Source: an uncultured Selenomonadales bacterium (GTDB taxonomy: Bacteria; Bacillota; Negativicutes; Selenomonadales; Selenomonadaceae). From it: a DNA stretch of 64,000 nt. The stretch is from the NCBI GenBank assembly GCA_900315155.1, contig OMYB01000004.1, positions 1-64,000 of the forward strand. Reading direction: 5' to 3'. This document shows positions 9,095 to 18,437 of this stretch, one piece after another. How positions within the stretch are numbered: the stretch's first letter is position 1; every line of letters begins with the position of its first letter. A program made the position numbers and the translations under genes. The notes under the pieces were generated by a model. The model ran no database searches, was not told the origin of the DNA, and saw only the letters and a list, made by a program, of their open reading frames with translations.

Positions 9095-10276
9095 ATGAGT
9101 ACTAATCCGTTGGTTTCTATTGTTATTCCGGTTTACAATGGAAGCAATTTTATGCGAGAAGCTATTGACAGTGCTTTAGCGCAGACGTATCCGAATATCG
9201 AGATTCTCGTCGTGAATGATGGTTCGACGGATGACACGCGGGAGATAGCGCTTTCTTATGGAGACAAGATCTGTTATTTCGAAAAGGAAAACGGCGGTGT
9301 GGCGACGGCATTGAATCTGGCTGTCCATGAGATGAAAGGGGAGTATTTCTCCTGGCTTTCCCATGATGATTGGTATACGCCGGATAAGGTAGAGATGGAG
9401 ATCCGGGCTTTGCAGGCTGGCGGGGATATGAATCGGGCGGTCTATTCGGAGTGCGATTTTGTCAGCTGGCCGGATGGTGCGAGATGGCCAACCGGGTGCA
9501 GCAGATTTGGCAGAGATTTAGCGGAGGTTGGCTGGTTTGCGGTTATCATGGGGCTGATCAGCGGATGCACCCTCTTGATTCCGAAAGCGTATTTTGATAT
9601 CTATGGCGGTTTTGATGCGTCGATGCGGGCGGTCAATGATTATGAGCAGTGGTTCCGTATGTTCAAGGACAAGAAGCTGGTTTATGTGGATAAGAGCCTG
9701 GTCGGTTCCCGTGTCCATGAGGGACAGGTTACGTCGACGTATCAGGGAATGCGGGATGAAGAGGACCGTATGTATGCATGGATGCTGGAGGAACTGCAGC
9801 AGGTAGACACGGAGGCAAGTGGCATCGGCCATTATCAGCTGTATTCGATGAAACTGTCTCAATGGGTGGATACCCCCGGACTGGATCGTGTCCGTGCCAC
9901 CCTGATCCGTTTCCTGAGGGATATGGATGAGCCAGTGGTTCCGGCGTACATCGAGACAGATGAGAACTGGTATGTGTACTGTGCCGGACGAGCAGCAAGG
10001 CGTTTTATCCGGAATCTGCGTTGGCGGGGCATCTCGGTATCTGCAGTCTCGGACAGCAATCCCGCCCGTTGGGGCACGGATGTGGACGGTGTGCCATGCA
10101 TCCCGCCGGAGGAGATTCCGAGGGATGCACGGGTCATCGTGGCCAATGCACAGCCGGATGCGGTCATGGCCCAGCTGAGGGATCAGGGGTTTTCGCATGT
10201 GGAGTCCTATCAGGACTGGCAGAGGGCTCTTCTGATGACACCCATCAAGAAGTCGTGCTGTGAGGTGCTGGCGTGA
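9095..10276 (+). CDS. GT2-type glycosyltransferase with C-terminal Rossmann-like domain
   Basis: This 393-residue GT-A enzyme opens with VSIVIPVYNG, followed by VVNDGSTDDT (nucleotide-binding aspartate) and SWLSHDDW (DxD-like metal site), all diagnostic of family GT2. After about residue 285 a second domain follows, with WYVYCAGRAARRFIRNL and SDSNPARWGTDVDGVPCIPPEEI, the same Rossmann-like module seen in other genes of this cluster. The start ATG at 9095 coincides with the start of the GT-A fold; an upstream in-frame extension has no homologous fold. The next gene overlaps its stop (TGATG), so the two are translationally coupled. Confidence 0.8.
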   Translation: MSTNPLVSIVIPVYNGSNFMREAIDSALAQTYPNIEILVVNDGSTDDTREIALSYGDKICYFEKENGGVATALNLAVHEMKGEYFSWLSHDDWYTPDKVEMEIRALQAGGDMNRAVYSECDFVSWPDGARWPTGCSRFGRDLAEVGWFAVIMGLISGCTLLIPKAYFDIYGGFDASMRAVNDYEQWFRMFKDKKLVYVDKSLVGSRVHEGQVTSTYQGMRDEEDRMYAWMLEELQQVDTEASGIGHYQLYSMKLSQWVDTPGLDRVRATLIRFLRDMDEPVVPAYIETDENWYVYCAGRAARRFIRNLRWRGISVSAVSDSNPARWGTDVDGVPCIPPEEIPRDARVIVANAQPDAVMAQLRDQGFSHVESYQDWQRALLMTPIKKSCCEVLA

Positions 10277-11553
10277 TGCGTGTGTTATGGGTATGCAATG
10301 TCGTTTTGCCGGAGTTCTGTGAGGCGTTCCGGATCCGGCGGACGGTTTTTGGCGGCTGGATGGAGGGGCTGCTTTCGCGCATCCGTGCGCAGCAGGATTG
10401 CGAAATCGCGCTAGCATTCCCCATCCGCGATGCGGAAAGACGGCATGACGGGATAAAGGATGGCGTGCGATACTATGCGTTCGATGCCAGCCGGGACAGC
10501 CAGAGCCAGGAGGACGCGGACTGCGCGGCTATGCTGGCAGATTTTCACCGGATTCTGCGCGCGTTCATGCCGGACGTTGTGCATCTGTGGGGAACGGAGT
10601 ACCCGCATGCCTGGGCTGTGATGGAGGCATGTTGCACGTTGGGGATGGAGCGGCGCGTGGTCTGCCATCTGCAGGGACTGCTTTCTTTTTACCACATGCA
10701 TTTTGCGATGGGGTTGCCGGAGTCCGTTGTCATGGCGGAGGACGCCTATGGACATCGAATTGCGGATGATATTCAGGCGTTTCGACGGCAGTCCGAACGG
10801 GAGAAAGCAATCATCCGCAGGGCGGGCTTCGTGGCAGGACGCACCTTCTGGGATGAGACCTGTGCCAGGGTGCTGTCCCCGGATGTGGCGTACCGGTTCT
10901 GCGAAGAAATCCTGCGCGAGCCTTTTTATGATGACAGGCACCGGTGGCAGGTACGGACATGCCGCCGGCATACGATATTCCTCAGTCAGGCAGGATATCC
11001 CATCAAGGGGTTCCACCTGGTCCTGCCAGCCATTGCCCTGTTGCGGCATTCCTATCCGGATTTGCTGGTCTATATCGGAGGGGGCAATCCGATGCAGGAA
11101 AACAAGGAAGGAAATCGCTCTTCTTATGGGGAATATCTAAAGGAGCAAGCAGAGCAGCTGGACGTCGGGGATTGCCTGCATTTCCTGGGGCCGCTCTCGG
11201 CTGAGGAAATGCGGGAGCAGTATCTGCGGGCGCATGTGTTCGTATCCGGTTCGACCATCGAGAATTCCTCGAATTCCGTGGCGGAAGCGATGATGCTCGG
11301 TACGCCGGTCGTGTCGTCGCTCGTCGGCGGGATGGCGACGCTGATCACGCATGGAGAAACCGGACTGCTCTATCAGGCGGATGCACCGTATATGCTGGCG
11401 GCGTATGTTCGTCAGATTTTTGCGTCCGATGCCCTGGCACAGCGGCTGTCCGGGCAGGCGCAGCTGGTGATGCGGGAACGCCATGAGCCGGATGCGGTCG
11501 TTCAGCAGGTTCTGCGCATCTATGAAGAGGCTGGTCGAGAAGGGAGCAGATGA
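10276..11553 (+). CDS. GT4-type glycosyltransferase
   Basis: This is a GT-B fold glycosyltransferase of about 425 residues. The N-terminal acceptor domain includes FGGWMEGLLSRI and the phrase PDVVHLWGTEYPHAWAVMEAC typical of GT4 enzymes. The C-terminal donor domain has FLSQAGYPIKGFHLVLPA and the acidic motif ENSSNSVAEAMMLGTPVVSSLVGGM. The ATG at 10276 overlaps the stop of the GT2 gene; a GTG one codon earlier is also possible. It precedes the CapE-CapF-CapG genes, so it may add or extend an N-acetyl-L-fucosamine unit, but that is only contextual. Confidence 0.8.
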   Translation: MRVLWVCNVVLPEFCEAFRIRRTVFGGWMEGLLSRIRAQQDCEIALAFPIRDAERRHDGIKDGVRYYAFDASRDSQSQEDADCAAMLADFHRILRAFMPDVVHLWGTEYPHAWAVMEACCTLGMERRVVCHLQGLLSFYHMHFAMGLPESVVMAEDAYGHRIADDIQAFRRQSEREKAIIRRAGFVAGRTFWDETCARVLSPDVAYRFCEEILREPFYDDRHRWQVRTCRRHTIFLSQAGYPIKGFHLVLPAIALLRHSYPDLLVYIGGGNPMQENKEGNRSSYGEYLKEQAEQLDVGDCLHFLGPLSAEEMREQYLRAHVFVSGSTIENSSNSVAEAMMLGTPVVSSLVGGMATLITHGETGLLYQADAPYMLAAYVRQIFASDALAQRLSGQAQLVMRERHEPDAVVQQVLRIYEEAGREGSR

Positions 11554-11554
11554 G

Positions 11555-12583
11555 ATGGGAATCTTTTCCGATAAAGTGCTGTTGATTACGGGTGGGACCG
11601 GCTCATTCGGCCATGCGGTCCTGCAGCGGTTCCTCGATACGGATATCCGGGAAATCCGTATTTTCTCGCGGGATGAGAAGAAGCAGGATGATATGCGGCG
11701 CCGTTACCAGAATGATAAGATCCAGTATTATATCGGAGATGTGCGCAATCCGAGCAGCATCGAGGATGCGATGCATGGCGTCGATTATATCTTTCATGCG
11801 GCAGCGCTGAAACAGGTCCCTTCCTGCGAATTTTTCCCGGTCGAAGCCGTTCAGACGAATGTGCTGGGAACGGATCATGTCCTGCGCGCGGCCATCCGTG
11901 CGGGGGTAAAGAAGATCGTCTGCCTGTCGACGGATAAGGCAGCCTATCCGATCAATGCGATGGGAATCTCCAAGGCAATGATGGAGAAGGTGGTGCTTTC
12001 AAAATCCCGCACGGTGGATGAGTCGAAAACGGTCATCTGCTGCACGCGTTATGGCAATGTCATGTGCTCGCGCGGCAGCGTCATTCCCTTGTTCATCCAG
12101 CAGATCCGGGAAGGCAAGCCGCTCACGGTCACGAATCCGGAGATGACGAGATTCCTCATGAGCCTCGATGAGGCCGTGGATCTGGTGCTGTTTGCCTTTG
12201 AACACGCGCATACCGGGGATCTGTTCATCCAGAAAGCCCCCGCCAGTACGATCGGCGATCTGGCGGAGGGCGTACGGGAGCTTTTTCACGCGGATAATCC
12301 GATCCGCATCATCGGTACCCGGCATGGGGAGAAGCTCTATGAGACCCTCATGACGGCGGAGGAACGGGTCAAGGCCATCGATATGGGACGGTATTTCCGC
12401 ATTCCCCGTGATGAGCGGAGCCTCAACTATGAAAAATACTTCTCGGCGGGAGATGATGCCATCAACACGGCGGTTCCCTATACATCCAGCAATACGGAGC
12501 AGCTGGATGTTGAGGCGGTGAAACGGACACTCCTGAAGGTTCCTTACGTCCGGGACGCATTGGAAGGAAGGGTGGAGGAATGA
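11555..12583 (+). CDS. capE: UDP-N-acetylglucosamine 4,6-dehydratase (5-inverting), CapE/FnlA type
   Basis: This SDR enzyme converts UDP-GlcNAc to the UDP-2-acetamido-2,6-dideoxy-L-arabino-4-hexulose, the first step to UDP-N-acetyl-L-fucosamine. The NAD(P)-binding glycine motif TGGTGSFGHAV is near residue 12, DVRNPSSIEDAM follows, and STDKA lies before the catalytic segment. The usual YxxxK is MGISK (NAMGISKAMMEK), the Met-for-Tyr change characteristic of CapE/FlaA1-type inverting dehydratases. The ATG at 11555 has AGGGAG upstream and sits right after the previous stop. CapF and CapG follow, overlapping by 4 bases or nearly adjoining, giving a complete pathway. Confidence 0.9.
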   Translation: MGIFSDKVLLITGGTGSFGHAVLQRFLDTDIREIRIFSRDEKKQDDMRRRYQNDKIQYYIGDVRNPSSIEDAMHGVDYIFHAAALKQVPSCEFFPVEAVQTNVLGTDHVLRAAIRAGVKKIVCLSTDKAAYPINAMGISKAMMEKVVLSKSRTVDESKTVICCTRYGNVMCSRGSVIPLFIQQIREGKPLTVTNPEMTRFLMSLDEAVDLVLFAFEHAHTGDLFIQKAPASTIGDLAEGVRELFHADNPIRIIGTRHGEKLYETLMTAEERVKAIDMGRYFRIPRDERSLNYEKYFSAGDDAINTAVPYTSSNTEQLDVEAVKRTLLKVPYVRDALEGRVEE

Positions 12584-13689
12584 AGATCCTTTTGACAGGT
12601 GCCGGCGGTTTTCTGGGGCGCAATTTCCTTTGGACAGAAAAGCAGATGGAGGGCGTTACTGTTCTGGCGTATCATCACGATATGGGCGAGCAGGCGCTGG
12701 CATCGATGTGTCAGGCGTGCGATGCCGTCGTCCATCTCGCTGGCGTGAACCGTCCGCAGACGGAGCAGGAGTTCGAGACAGGGAATGCGGATTTTACGCA
12801 GAAACTCGTTGATTCCCTGATGCGGCGGGAGACGGGCTGCCCCGTTCTGTATAGTTCCTCGGTGCAGGTGGATCTCGATAATGCCTATGGCAGGAGCAAG
12901 AAACGGGCAGAGGAGATCCTGCGCGCCTATGGGGTAAAAACGGGGGCGCCTGTGCGGATTTTCCGTCTGCCGAATGTGTTCGGGAAATGGTGCCGGCCGC
13001 ACTATAACAGCGTGGTCGCGACGTTCTGCTATCAGGCAGCGCGGGGGCTCCCTCTGCGCGTCGATGATCCGGCGAGGGAACTGCAGCTTGTGTATATTGA
13101 TGATGTTGTTGCTGCCTTTTGGGATGCCTTGCATGGCAGGGGGATGGAGCAGGATGGCTTCTATCTGGTGCCGGTTTCATATCCCTGTACGGTCGGAAGG
13201 CTGGCGGAGCTGGTCCGGTCGTTTTATGCGCAGCGGCAGAGTATTGGTGTACCGGATTTGAAGGACCCATTTGTCAGCAAGCTCTACAGTACCTATATCA
13301 GCTTCCTGCCGGAGGATGGCTTCCGCTATCCCCTGCTGAGTCATGCCGACGACCGCGGCTCTTTCACGGAGTTCATGCGGACCGATGGGCAGGGGCAGTT
13401 CTCTGTCAACATCTCCAAACCGCATATCCGGAAAGGCGGACACTGGCATCAGTCGAAGCATGAGAAATTTCTCGTCGTATACGGGCAGGGCGTTATCCGT
13501 CTGCGGCAGGTGGGGTGTACGGAGGTCGTGCGCTATCCTGTTTCCGGGGAAAAGCTCGAGGTCGTTGAGATCCCGCCCGGTTATACGCATGAGATCGAGA
13601 ATACCGGCGATGGGGATATGGTTACGCTGATGTGGGTCAATGAAAATTATGATCCGAATCACCCCGACACATATCGTATGGAGGTGTAA
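12580..13689 (+). CDS. capF: CapF-type bifunctional reductase/epimerase for UDP-L-FucNAc
   Basis: This two-domain enzyme acts at the second step of UDP-N-acetyl-L-fucosamine synthesis. The N-terminal SDR domain has the glycine motif LLTGAGGFLGRNF (residues 3-15) and the catalytic YGRSK (residue about 104). The C-terminal cupin domain (about 240-365) has the metal site GGHWHQSKHEKFLVV and a final PPGYTHEIENTG strand. Length, 369 residues, matches Staphylococcus CapF. Its ATG overlaps the CapE stop by 4 bases. The SDR part reduces the 4-keto sugar with NADPH and the cupin part epimerises C3. Confidence 0.9.
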   Translation: MKILLTGAGGFLGRNFLWTEKQMEGVTVLAYHHDMGEQALASMCQACDAVVHLAGVNRPQTEQEFETGNADFTQKLVDSLMRRETGCPVLYSSSVQVDLDNAYGRSKKRAEEILRAYGVKTGAPVRIFRLPNVFGKWCRPHYNSVVATFCYQAARGLPLRVDDPARELQLVYIDDVVAAFWDALHGRGMEQDGFYLVPVSYPCTVGRLAELVRSFYAQRQSIGVPDLKDPFVSKLYSTYISFLPEDGFRYPLLSHADDRGSFTEFMRTDGQGQFSVNISKPHIRKGGHWHQSKHEKFLVVYGQGVIRLRQVGCTEVVRYPVSGEKLEVVEIPPGYTHEIENTGDGDMVTLMWVNENYDPNHPDTYRMEV

Positions 13690-13691
13690 CG

Positions 13692-14822
13692 GTGGACAGG
13701 AAACTGAAATTGATGACGATACTCGGAACGCGTCCGGAGATTATCCGGCTTTCTGAGACGATCAAGCGCGCGGATCGGTATTTTGCGCATATCCTCGTTC
13801 ATACGGGGCAGAACTACGATTATGAGCTCAATCAGGTTTTCTTTGAGGACCTGGGACTTCGTGCGCCCGATTACTATCTGGACTGTGCCGGGAAAAATCT
13901 CGGCGAGTCGATGGGGAATATGATCGCCCGCTCCTATGATGTGATGCAGAAGGAACGGCCGGATGCCCTGCTGGTTCTCGGTGACACGAATTCGGCGCTT
14001 TCCGCGATTGCGGCGAAGCGGCTGAAAATCCCTATTTTTCACATGGAGGCCGGCAATCGGTGCTGGGACTGGAATGTTTCGGAGATGGTCAATCGCACGA
14101 TTGTCGATCATATCTCGGATATCAATCTGCCGTATACGGAAAATTCGCGCCGGTATCTCCTGAGTGAGGGCGTTGACGGCAAGACGATGTTTGTGACAGG
14201 GTCCCCGATGCGTGAAGTCCTGGAGGCACATAAAGAGGCAATCGAGAAGAGCGATGCGTTGGAACGCCTGGGCCTCCAGCCGCATCGCTATTTCCTTTTA
14301 TCGGCGCATAGGGAAGAGAATATCGATAACGAAGAAAATTTCCTGAGCCTCATGCGTGCGGTGAATGGGATTGCCGAAACGTATCAGATGCCGGTCATCT
14401 ATTCGACGCATCCGCGCAGCCGGAAATTCATCGAGCAGCGTCATTTTGCCTTTCATCCGCTCGTCCGGAGCATGAAGCCTTTCGGCTATCTGGATTATAA
14501 CAAGCTGCAGGAAAATGCCGCCTGTGTTCTGTCGGACAGCGGAACGCTTTCCGAGGAAAGCGCCTTGATGCATTTTCCGGCAGTCCTGATCCGGACCTCG
14601 ACGGAGCGCCCGGAAGTCCTGGATGCCGGCAGCATCGTCATCGGCGGTATCCGTGAGGACACCATCGAGCAGGCTATCGATATGGCCGTTTCCATGAATC
14701 AGGATGCGGTAGAACGCCCTCTGCCGCAGGATTATCAACCGTTGAATGTCTCTGAGAAAGTTGTCCGGGTGATCCAGAGCTATACGGATATCGTGAACCG
14801 TACGACGTGGAGAAAGTGGTAA
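13692..14822 (+). CDS. capG: UDP-N-acetyl-sugar 2-epimerase, CapG/FnlC type
   Basis: This 376-residue non-hydrolysing 2-epimerase completes UDP-N-acetyl-L-fucosamine by inverting C2 of UDP-2-acetamido-2,6-dideoxy-L-talose. Diagnostic segments are TILGTRPEIIRL at the N terminus, VHTGQNYDYELN, VLGDTNSALS, HMEAGNRCWDWNVSEMVNR, LLSAHREENID and VLSDSGTLSEESALM, the WecB-family signature. The start is GTG at 13692, with GGAGGTG about 8 bases ahead. It sits 2 bases after CapF and 1 base before the next GT2 gene. WecB itself shares the fold, but the neighbours CapE and CapF fix the assignment. Confidence 0.9.
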   Translation: MDRKLKLMTILGTRPEIIRLSETIKRADRYFAHILVHTGQNYDYELNQVFFEDLGLRAPDYYLDCAGKNLGESMGNMIARSYDVMQKERPDALLVLGDTNSALSAIAAKRLKIPIFHMEAGNRCWDWNVSEMVNRTIVDHISDINLPYTENSRRYLLSEGVDGKTMFVTGSPMREVLEAHKEAIEKSDALERLGLQPHRYFLLSAHREENIDNEENFLSLMRAVNGIAETYQMPVIYSTHPRSRKFIEQRHFAFHPLVRSMKPFGYLDYNKLQENAACVLSDSGTLSEESALMHFPAVLIRTSTERPEVLDAGSIVIGGIREDTIEQAIDMAVSMNQDAVERPLPQDYQPLNVSEKVVRVIQSYTDIVNRTTWRKW

Positions 14823-14823
14823 T

Positions 14824-16104
14824 ATGATTCGTGTTTCTGTGCTGACGCCGGTCTATAATGTGCAAAGATATCTGCGGCAGTGCCTCGACAGCCTCGCCGC
14901 ACAGACGCTGGAGGACATCGAGTTTATCTGTATCGATGATGGCTCGACGGATGAGTCCGGTTGTATCCTGGATGAATATGCTGTCAGGGACGCGCGGTTT
15001 CAGGTCATCCATAAAGCAAACTCCGGCTATGGGGCATCAATGAATGCTGGCCTGCGTTGCGCGCGGGGCAGGTATATCGGCATCGTGGAGTCGGATGACT
15101 ATGCGGATGCCGATATGTTCCAAAAACTTTACGAGGCGGCGGAGACGCATCAGGCAGAAGTGGTTCGCTCGAATTACTGGGCAACGACGCAGCAGGGTTC
15201 TTCTTTCCGGGAGGAACTGAAGGGGCATCCTTATGGGCGCGTGTTCTGCCCCATGAAGGAGGACCCAGAACTGCTTCTGAAAGACCCGAATATCTGGACG
15301 GCACTTTACCGAAGGGATTTTCTCCTGCAGCACGATATCTGGTTCAACGAAACGCCTGGGGCATCGTATCAGGATCTGTCCTTTTCCTTCCTGACGCTTT
15401 CGACGGCAGAACGGGTTTTTCTGCTGCGGGATGCCTATCTGCATTATCGCATGGATAATGCCGGTTCCTCTGTGCATTCCAGTGGCAAGGTCTGCTGCGT
15501 CATGGATGAATATGATGCCATGGAAACATACCTTCTTCATCACCAGGGGACGAAGGAGCAGCATATATGGGCGGCGAAAATGTTCCATCGCCACTGTCAG
15601 GAAAATGAGAGGCGAATTGATGGGCGATATCTTCCCTTGTACTGGAAGGAAGCAATTCTACGATACCAAAAGGCAGCAGAACAGGGTTATCTGCTGTATG
15701 AAAGCGTCAAAAAGCCGGAAGAGTGGATCGTAGAGCGAGTTCAGATGAGGCAGAAAGACGTTTTACTGAGAGAGGGCTTCTTTTGGGAACTAGAGAAAGC
15801 CCAACGCGTTTTTCTCTATGGGGCAGGGAAGGTGACCGTGTGGCTGCTGGATATCCTGAAAAAGAATGGCATTTCGCCAGCAGGGATCCTGGTCACCACC
15901 ATGGAAGGGAATCCATCCGAAATCCATGGCGTTCCGGTCTATGCTCTTTCTGCGTCGCCGGCTGACCGCGCATGCGATAGAATCGTGCTGGCGATATCTC
16001 CCCGTCATCCGGCAGTACAGCAGGAAATACTCCTGACACTGGATCGGGCAGGATATCATCGGGTACTGGTCCTAACTGGTGAATTGCAGGCGGCACTGGC
16101 ATAA
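14824..16104 (+). CDS. GT2-type glycosyltransferase with C-terminal Rossmann-like domain
   Basis: The 426-residue protein starts with VSVLTPVYNVQRYLRQCLDSL, then CIDDGSTDESG and GIVESDDYADADM, the GT2 nucleotide and metal-binding motifs. A middle helical part follows. From about residue 320, VFLYGAGKVTVWLLDIL begins the Rossmann-like module also present in neighbouring genes; here the second motif is degenerate (VTTMEGNPSEIHGVPVYAL). It directly follows the L-FucNAc genes, so it may use that sugar nucleotide, but this is guesswork from position. Confidence 0.8.
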   Translation: MIRVSVLTPVYNVQRYLRQCLDSLAAQTLEDIEFICIDDGSTDESGCILDEYAVRDARFQVIHKANSGYGASMNAGLRCARGRYIGIVESDDYADADMFQKLYEAAETHQAEVVRSNYWATTQQGSSFREELKGHPYGRVFCPMKEDPELLLKDPNIWTALYRRDFLLQHDIWFNETPGASYQDLSFSFLTLSTAERVFLLRDAYLHYRMDNAGSSVHSSGKVCCVMDEYDAMETYLLHHQGTKEQHIWAAKMFHRHCQENERRIDGRYLPLYWKEAILRYQKAAEQGYLLYESVKKPEEWIVERVQMRQKDVLLREGFFWELEKAQRVFLYGAGKVTVWLLDILKKNGISPAGILVTTMEGNPSEIHGVPVYALSASPADRACDRIVLAISPRHPAVQQEILLTLDRAGYHRVLVLTGELQAALA

Positions 16105-16123
16105 GGGAATGGGAGGATGCAGG

Positions 16124-18433
16124 ATGAAGGAACGGACAGAGGCCGAGCAGGCATTTTTGGCGCAGATGGCACAGGGGCTGGCTGCGTGGGAGGATTTTCC
16201 CCAGGGAGGCAGGGGACTCGTCGTGGGGCGGGCGACCGGGATGGCCGAGCTGCTGCGGAGCCACGGTATGGGTGTCGTGGAGGCGTCGGGGGCTGCGGTC
16301 GTGGAGGCGGCAGAGTCGGACCCGGCTGTCGGTGGCAGTTATGCCGTCATCCTGATGGTGGCAGAGCCGGAGCGGGTGGAGCGCCCCGTGGCACTGCTGT
16401 CCGCATGCCATCGCCTGCTCGCTCCCCAGGGAAAGCTGCTGCTGGGGATGAATAACCGGCTCGGCCTGCGGTATTTCTGCGGGGATGCGGATCCGTACAG
16501 CGGGCGTTCTTTTGACAGCCTGGAGAATTATGCCCAGGTATATAAAACCCCGGCGGATACGTTTCGCGGGCGGATGTACAGCCGGGCGGAGATCGGGCGG
16601 ATGCTGGAACAGGCGGGGTTTGGACGGCACAAGCTCTTTGCGGTGCTGTCGGATCTCGAGCATCCGATGCTGCTGTATGCAGATGGCTATCTCCCCCATG
16701 AAGATTTGCGGTCGCGGGTGTTTCCCACGTATAACAAGCCCGATCATATTTTCCTGCAGGAGGAGCATTTCTATGCCCCCCTCATCGAGGAGGGCATGTT
16801 TCACCAGCTTTGCAATGCCTTCTTTTTCGAGTGCCCGATGGAGGAGGCAGCTGTCACCGATGTCGTGCAGGTGACGGCATCGGTGGACCGGCTGCCCGCG
16901 GATGCGATGCTGACGCTCATCCGTGAGCGGGAGGGCAGGCGCTGGGTCGAAAAGAGGGCTCTGCGTCCTGAGGGAGAGGCGCGTCTGGCAGAGATCGCAG
17001 CACACCATGCGGCACTGCGGGCACATGGCGTCGAGACCGTACCCGATGAACTGGTGAATGGCGTTTACCGCATGCCCTATCTTTCGGCACCAACGGGGCA
17101 GGTCTATTTCCAGTCTTTGGCCGAACAGGGGCGCGATGCTGTGCTGGAGGCGGCGGACCGGTTCCGCGATGCCATCCTGCAGTCCTCGGAGCCTGTGCAG
17201 CTGCCGGAGGCGGATGCGGATACGGGCGTTGTGCTCGCACAGGGCTATCCCGATATGGTGCCCATCAACTGTTTTGTCATGGATGGGCGGTTCGTGTTTT
17301 TTGACCAGGAGTTCGTGATGGAGAACTGCCCTGCCAAGGTTATCCTTTGGCGAATGGCGGACTTCGTGAGCGGGATTCCGGGGATGGCAAAGGTGGTACC
17401 CCGGGCAGAGCTCATGCAGCGGTATGGCCTCGCAGAGCATGAGACCCGCTGGTATAAGGGATGGATGTCGTTCTATACGAAACTGCGCCAGCTCGATACG
17501 ATGGTATCCGTGCGCGCCGAGCACGAGCGCAGCTGGGAGGCGATTGCGGCGAACCGGCTGCGCATGTCCTATCCGGATTTGGCGTATCGGAGGCATTTCG
17601 TCGATATCTTTGCCGGATTGGACCAGAAAAAGCTGGTGGTTTTCGGCTCCGGCCTTTTTGCGACGCGTTTCATGGATGGGTACGCCTGGCAGTTCCCCGT
17701 GTCTCTCATCGTCGACAACAATCCCTCGGCGCAGGGGAAGGAACTGCGCGGCGTCCGCATCGCGGCACCTGCGGAATTGCAGGACTGGGAGCCGGGCACG
17801 TTCCGCGTCATCATCTGCGTCAAGGGATATCTGAGCATCGCGCAGCAGCTGCAGGCGATGGGCATCGGGGATTGGGCCTGCTTTGACCCGTCGCGGGACT
17901 ATCCGATGCCGCAGGCCGAGCACAATGCATCCGTGGCGGCTGCATCCCAACAGGAGGAAGGCTCGGGCGCAGCGGTGAAAAAGCCCTACCATATCGGCTA
18001 TGTGGCAGGCGTGTTCGATTTGTTCCATATGGGGCATCTGAATCTCCTGCGGCGCGCGAAGGAGCAGTGCGACTATCTGATCGTCGGTGTCGTGTCGGAT
18101 GAGGGGGTGACGCGGTTCAAGCAGGTCGAGCCTTTCGTGCCGCAGGAGGAGCGTCTGGAGATCGTGCGCGCCTGCCGCTATGTGGACCGCGCAGAGCTTA
18201 TCCCGCTGACGTTTGCAGGGACGCGGGATGCCTGGCATCTCTACCATTTCGACGTGCAGTTCTCGGGGAGCGATTATGCGGATGACCCGGGCTGGCTGAA
18301 AGAACGCGAATTCCTCCGCCAAAACGGGGCGGATCTGATTTTCTTCCCTTACACGAAATCGACGAGCTCGACGAAACTGAAGGCGGTCATCAACCGGAAA
18401 CTGCGGGCAGAAAAGGATGAGAAAGAAGGGTGA
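16124..18433 (+). CDS. Four-domain protein: methyltransferase-like, kinase-like, Rossmann-like and cytidylyltransferase
   Basis: This 769-residue fusion has an N-terminal methyltransferase-like fold (about 1-200) that contains LLAPQGKLLLGMNNRLGLRYF. A phosphotransferase-like middle follows (YRMPYLSAPTGQVYF, then GYPDMVPINCFVMDGRFVFFDQEF, about 320-430). The Rossmann-like module comes next (LVVFGSGLFATRF, IVDNNPSAQGKELRG, about 500-590). The C-terminal domain is a TagD-type cytidylyltransferase (about 625-765) with GVFDLFHMGHLNLLRRAKE carrying the HxGH motif, and KSTSSTKL at the end. The ATG at 16124 has GGGAGG 7 bases ahead. It likely activates a phosphorylated small alcohol or sugar as a CDP derivative; the role of the other domains is unknown. 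Confidence 0.7.
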   Translation: MKERTEAEQAFLAQMAQGLAAWEDFPQGGRGLVVGRATGMAELLRSHGMGVVEASGAAVVEAAESDPAVGGSYAVILMVAEPERVERPVALLSACHRLLAPQGKLLLGMNNRLGLRYFCGDADPYSGRSFDSLENYAQVYKTPADTFRGRMYSRAEIGRMLEQAGFGRHKLFAVLSDLEHPMLLYADGYLPHEDLRSRVFPTYNKPDHIFLQEEHFYAPLIEEGMFHQLCNAFFFECPMEEAAVTDVVQVTASVDRLPADAMLTLIREREGRRWVEKRALRPEGEARLAEIAAHHAALRAHGVETVPDELVNGVYRMPYLSAPTGQVYFQSLAEQGRDAVLEAADRFRDAILQSSEPVQLPEADADTGVVLAQGYPDMVPINCFVMDGRFVFFDQEFVMENCPAKVILWRMADFVSGIPGMAKVVPRAELMQRYGLAEHETRWYKGWMSFYTKLRQLDTMVSVRAEHERSWEAIAANRLRMSYPDLAYRRHFVDIFAGLDQKKLVVFGSGLFATRFMDGYAWQFPVSLIVDNNPSAQGKELRGVRIAAPAELQDWEPGTFRVIICVKGYLSIAQQLQAMGIGDWACFDPSRDYPMPQAEHNASVAAASQQEEGSGAAVKKPYHIGYVAGVFDLFHMGHLNLLRRAKEQCDYLIVGVVSDEGVTRFKQVEPFVPQEERLEIVRACRYVDRAELIPLTFAGTRDAWHLYHFDVQFSGSDYADDPGWLKEREFLRQNGADLIFFPYTKSTSSTKLKAVINRKLRAEKDEKEG

Positions 18434-18437
18434 GGGC

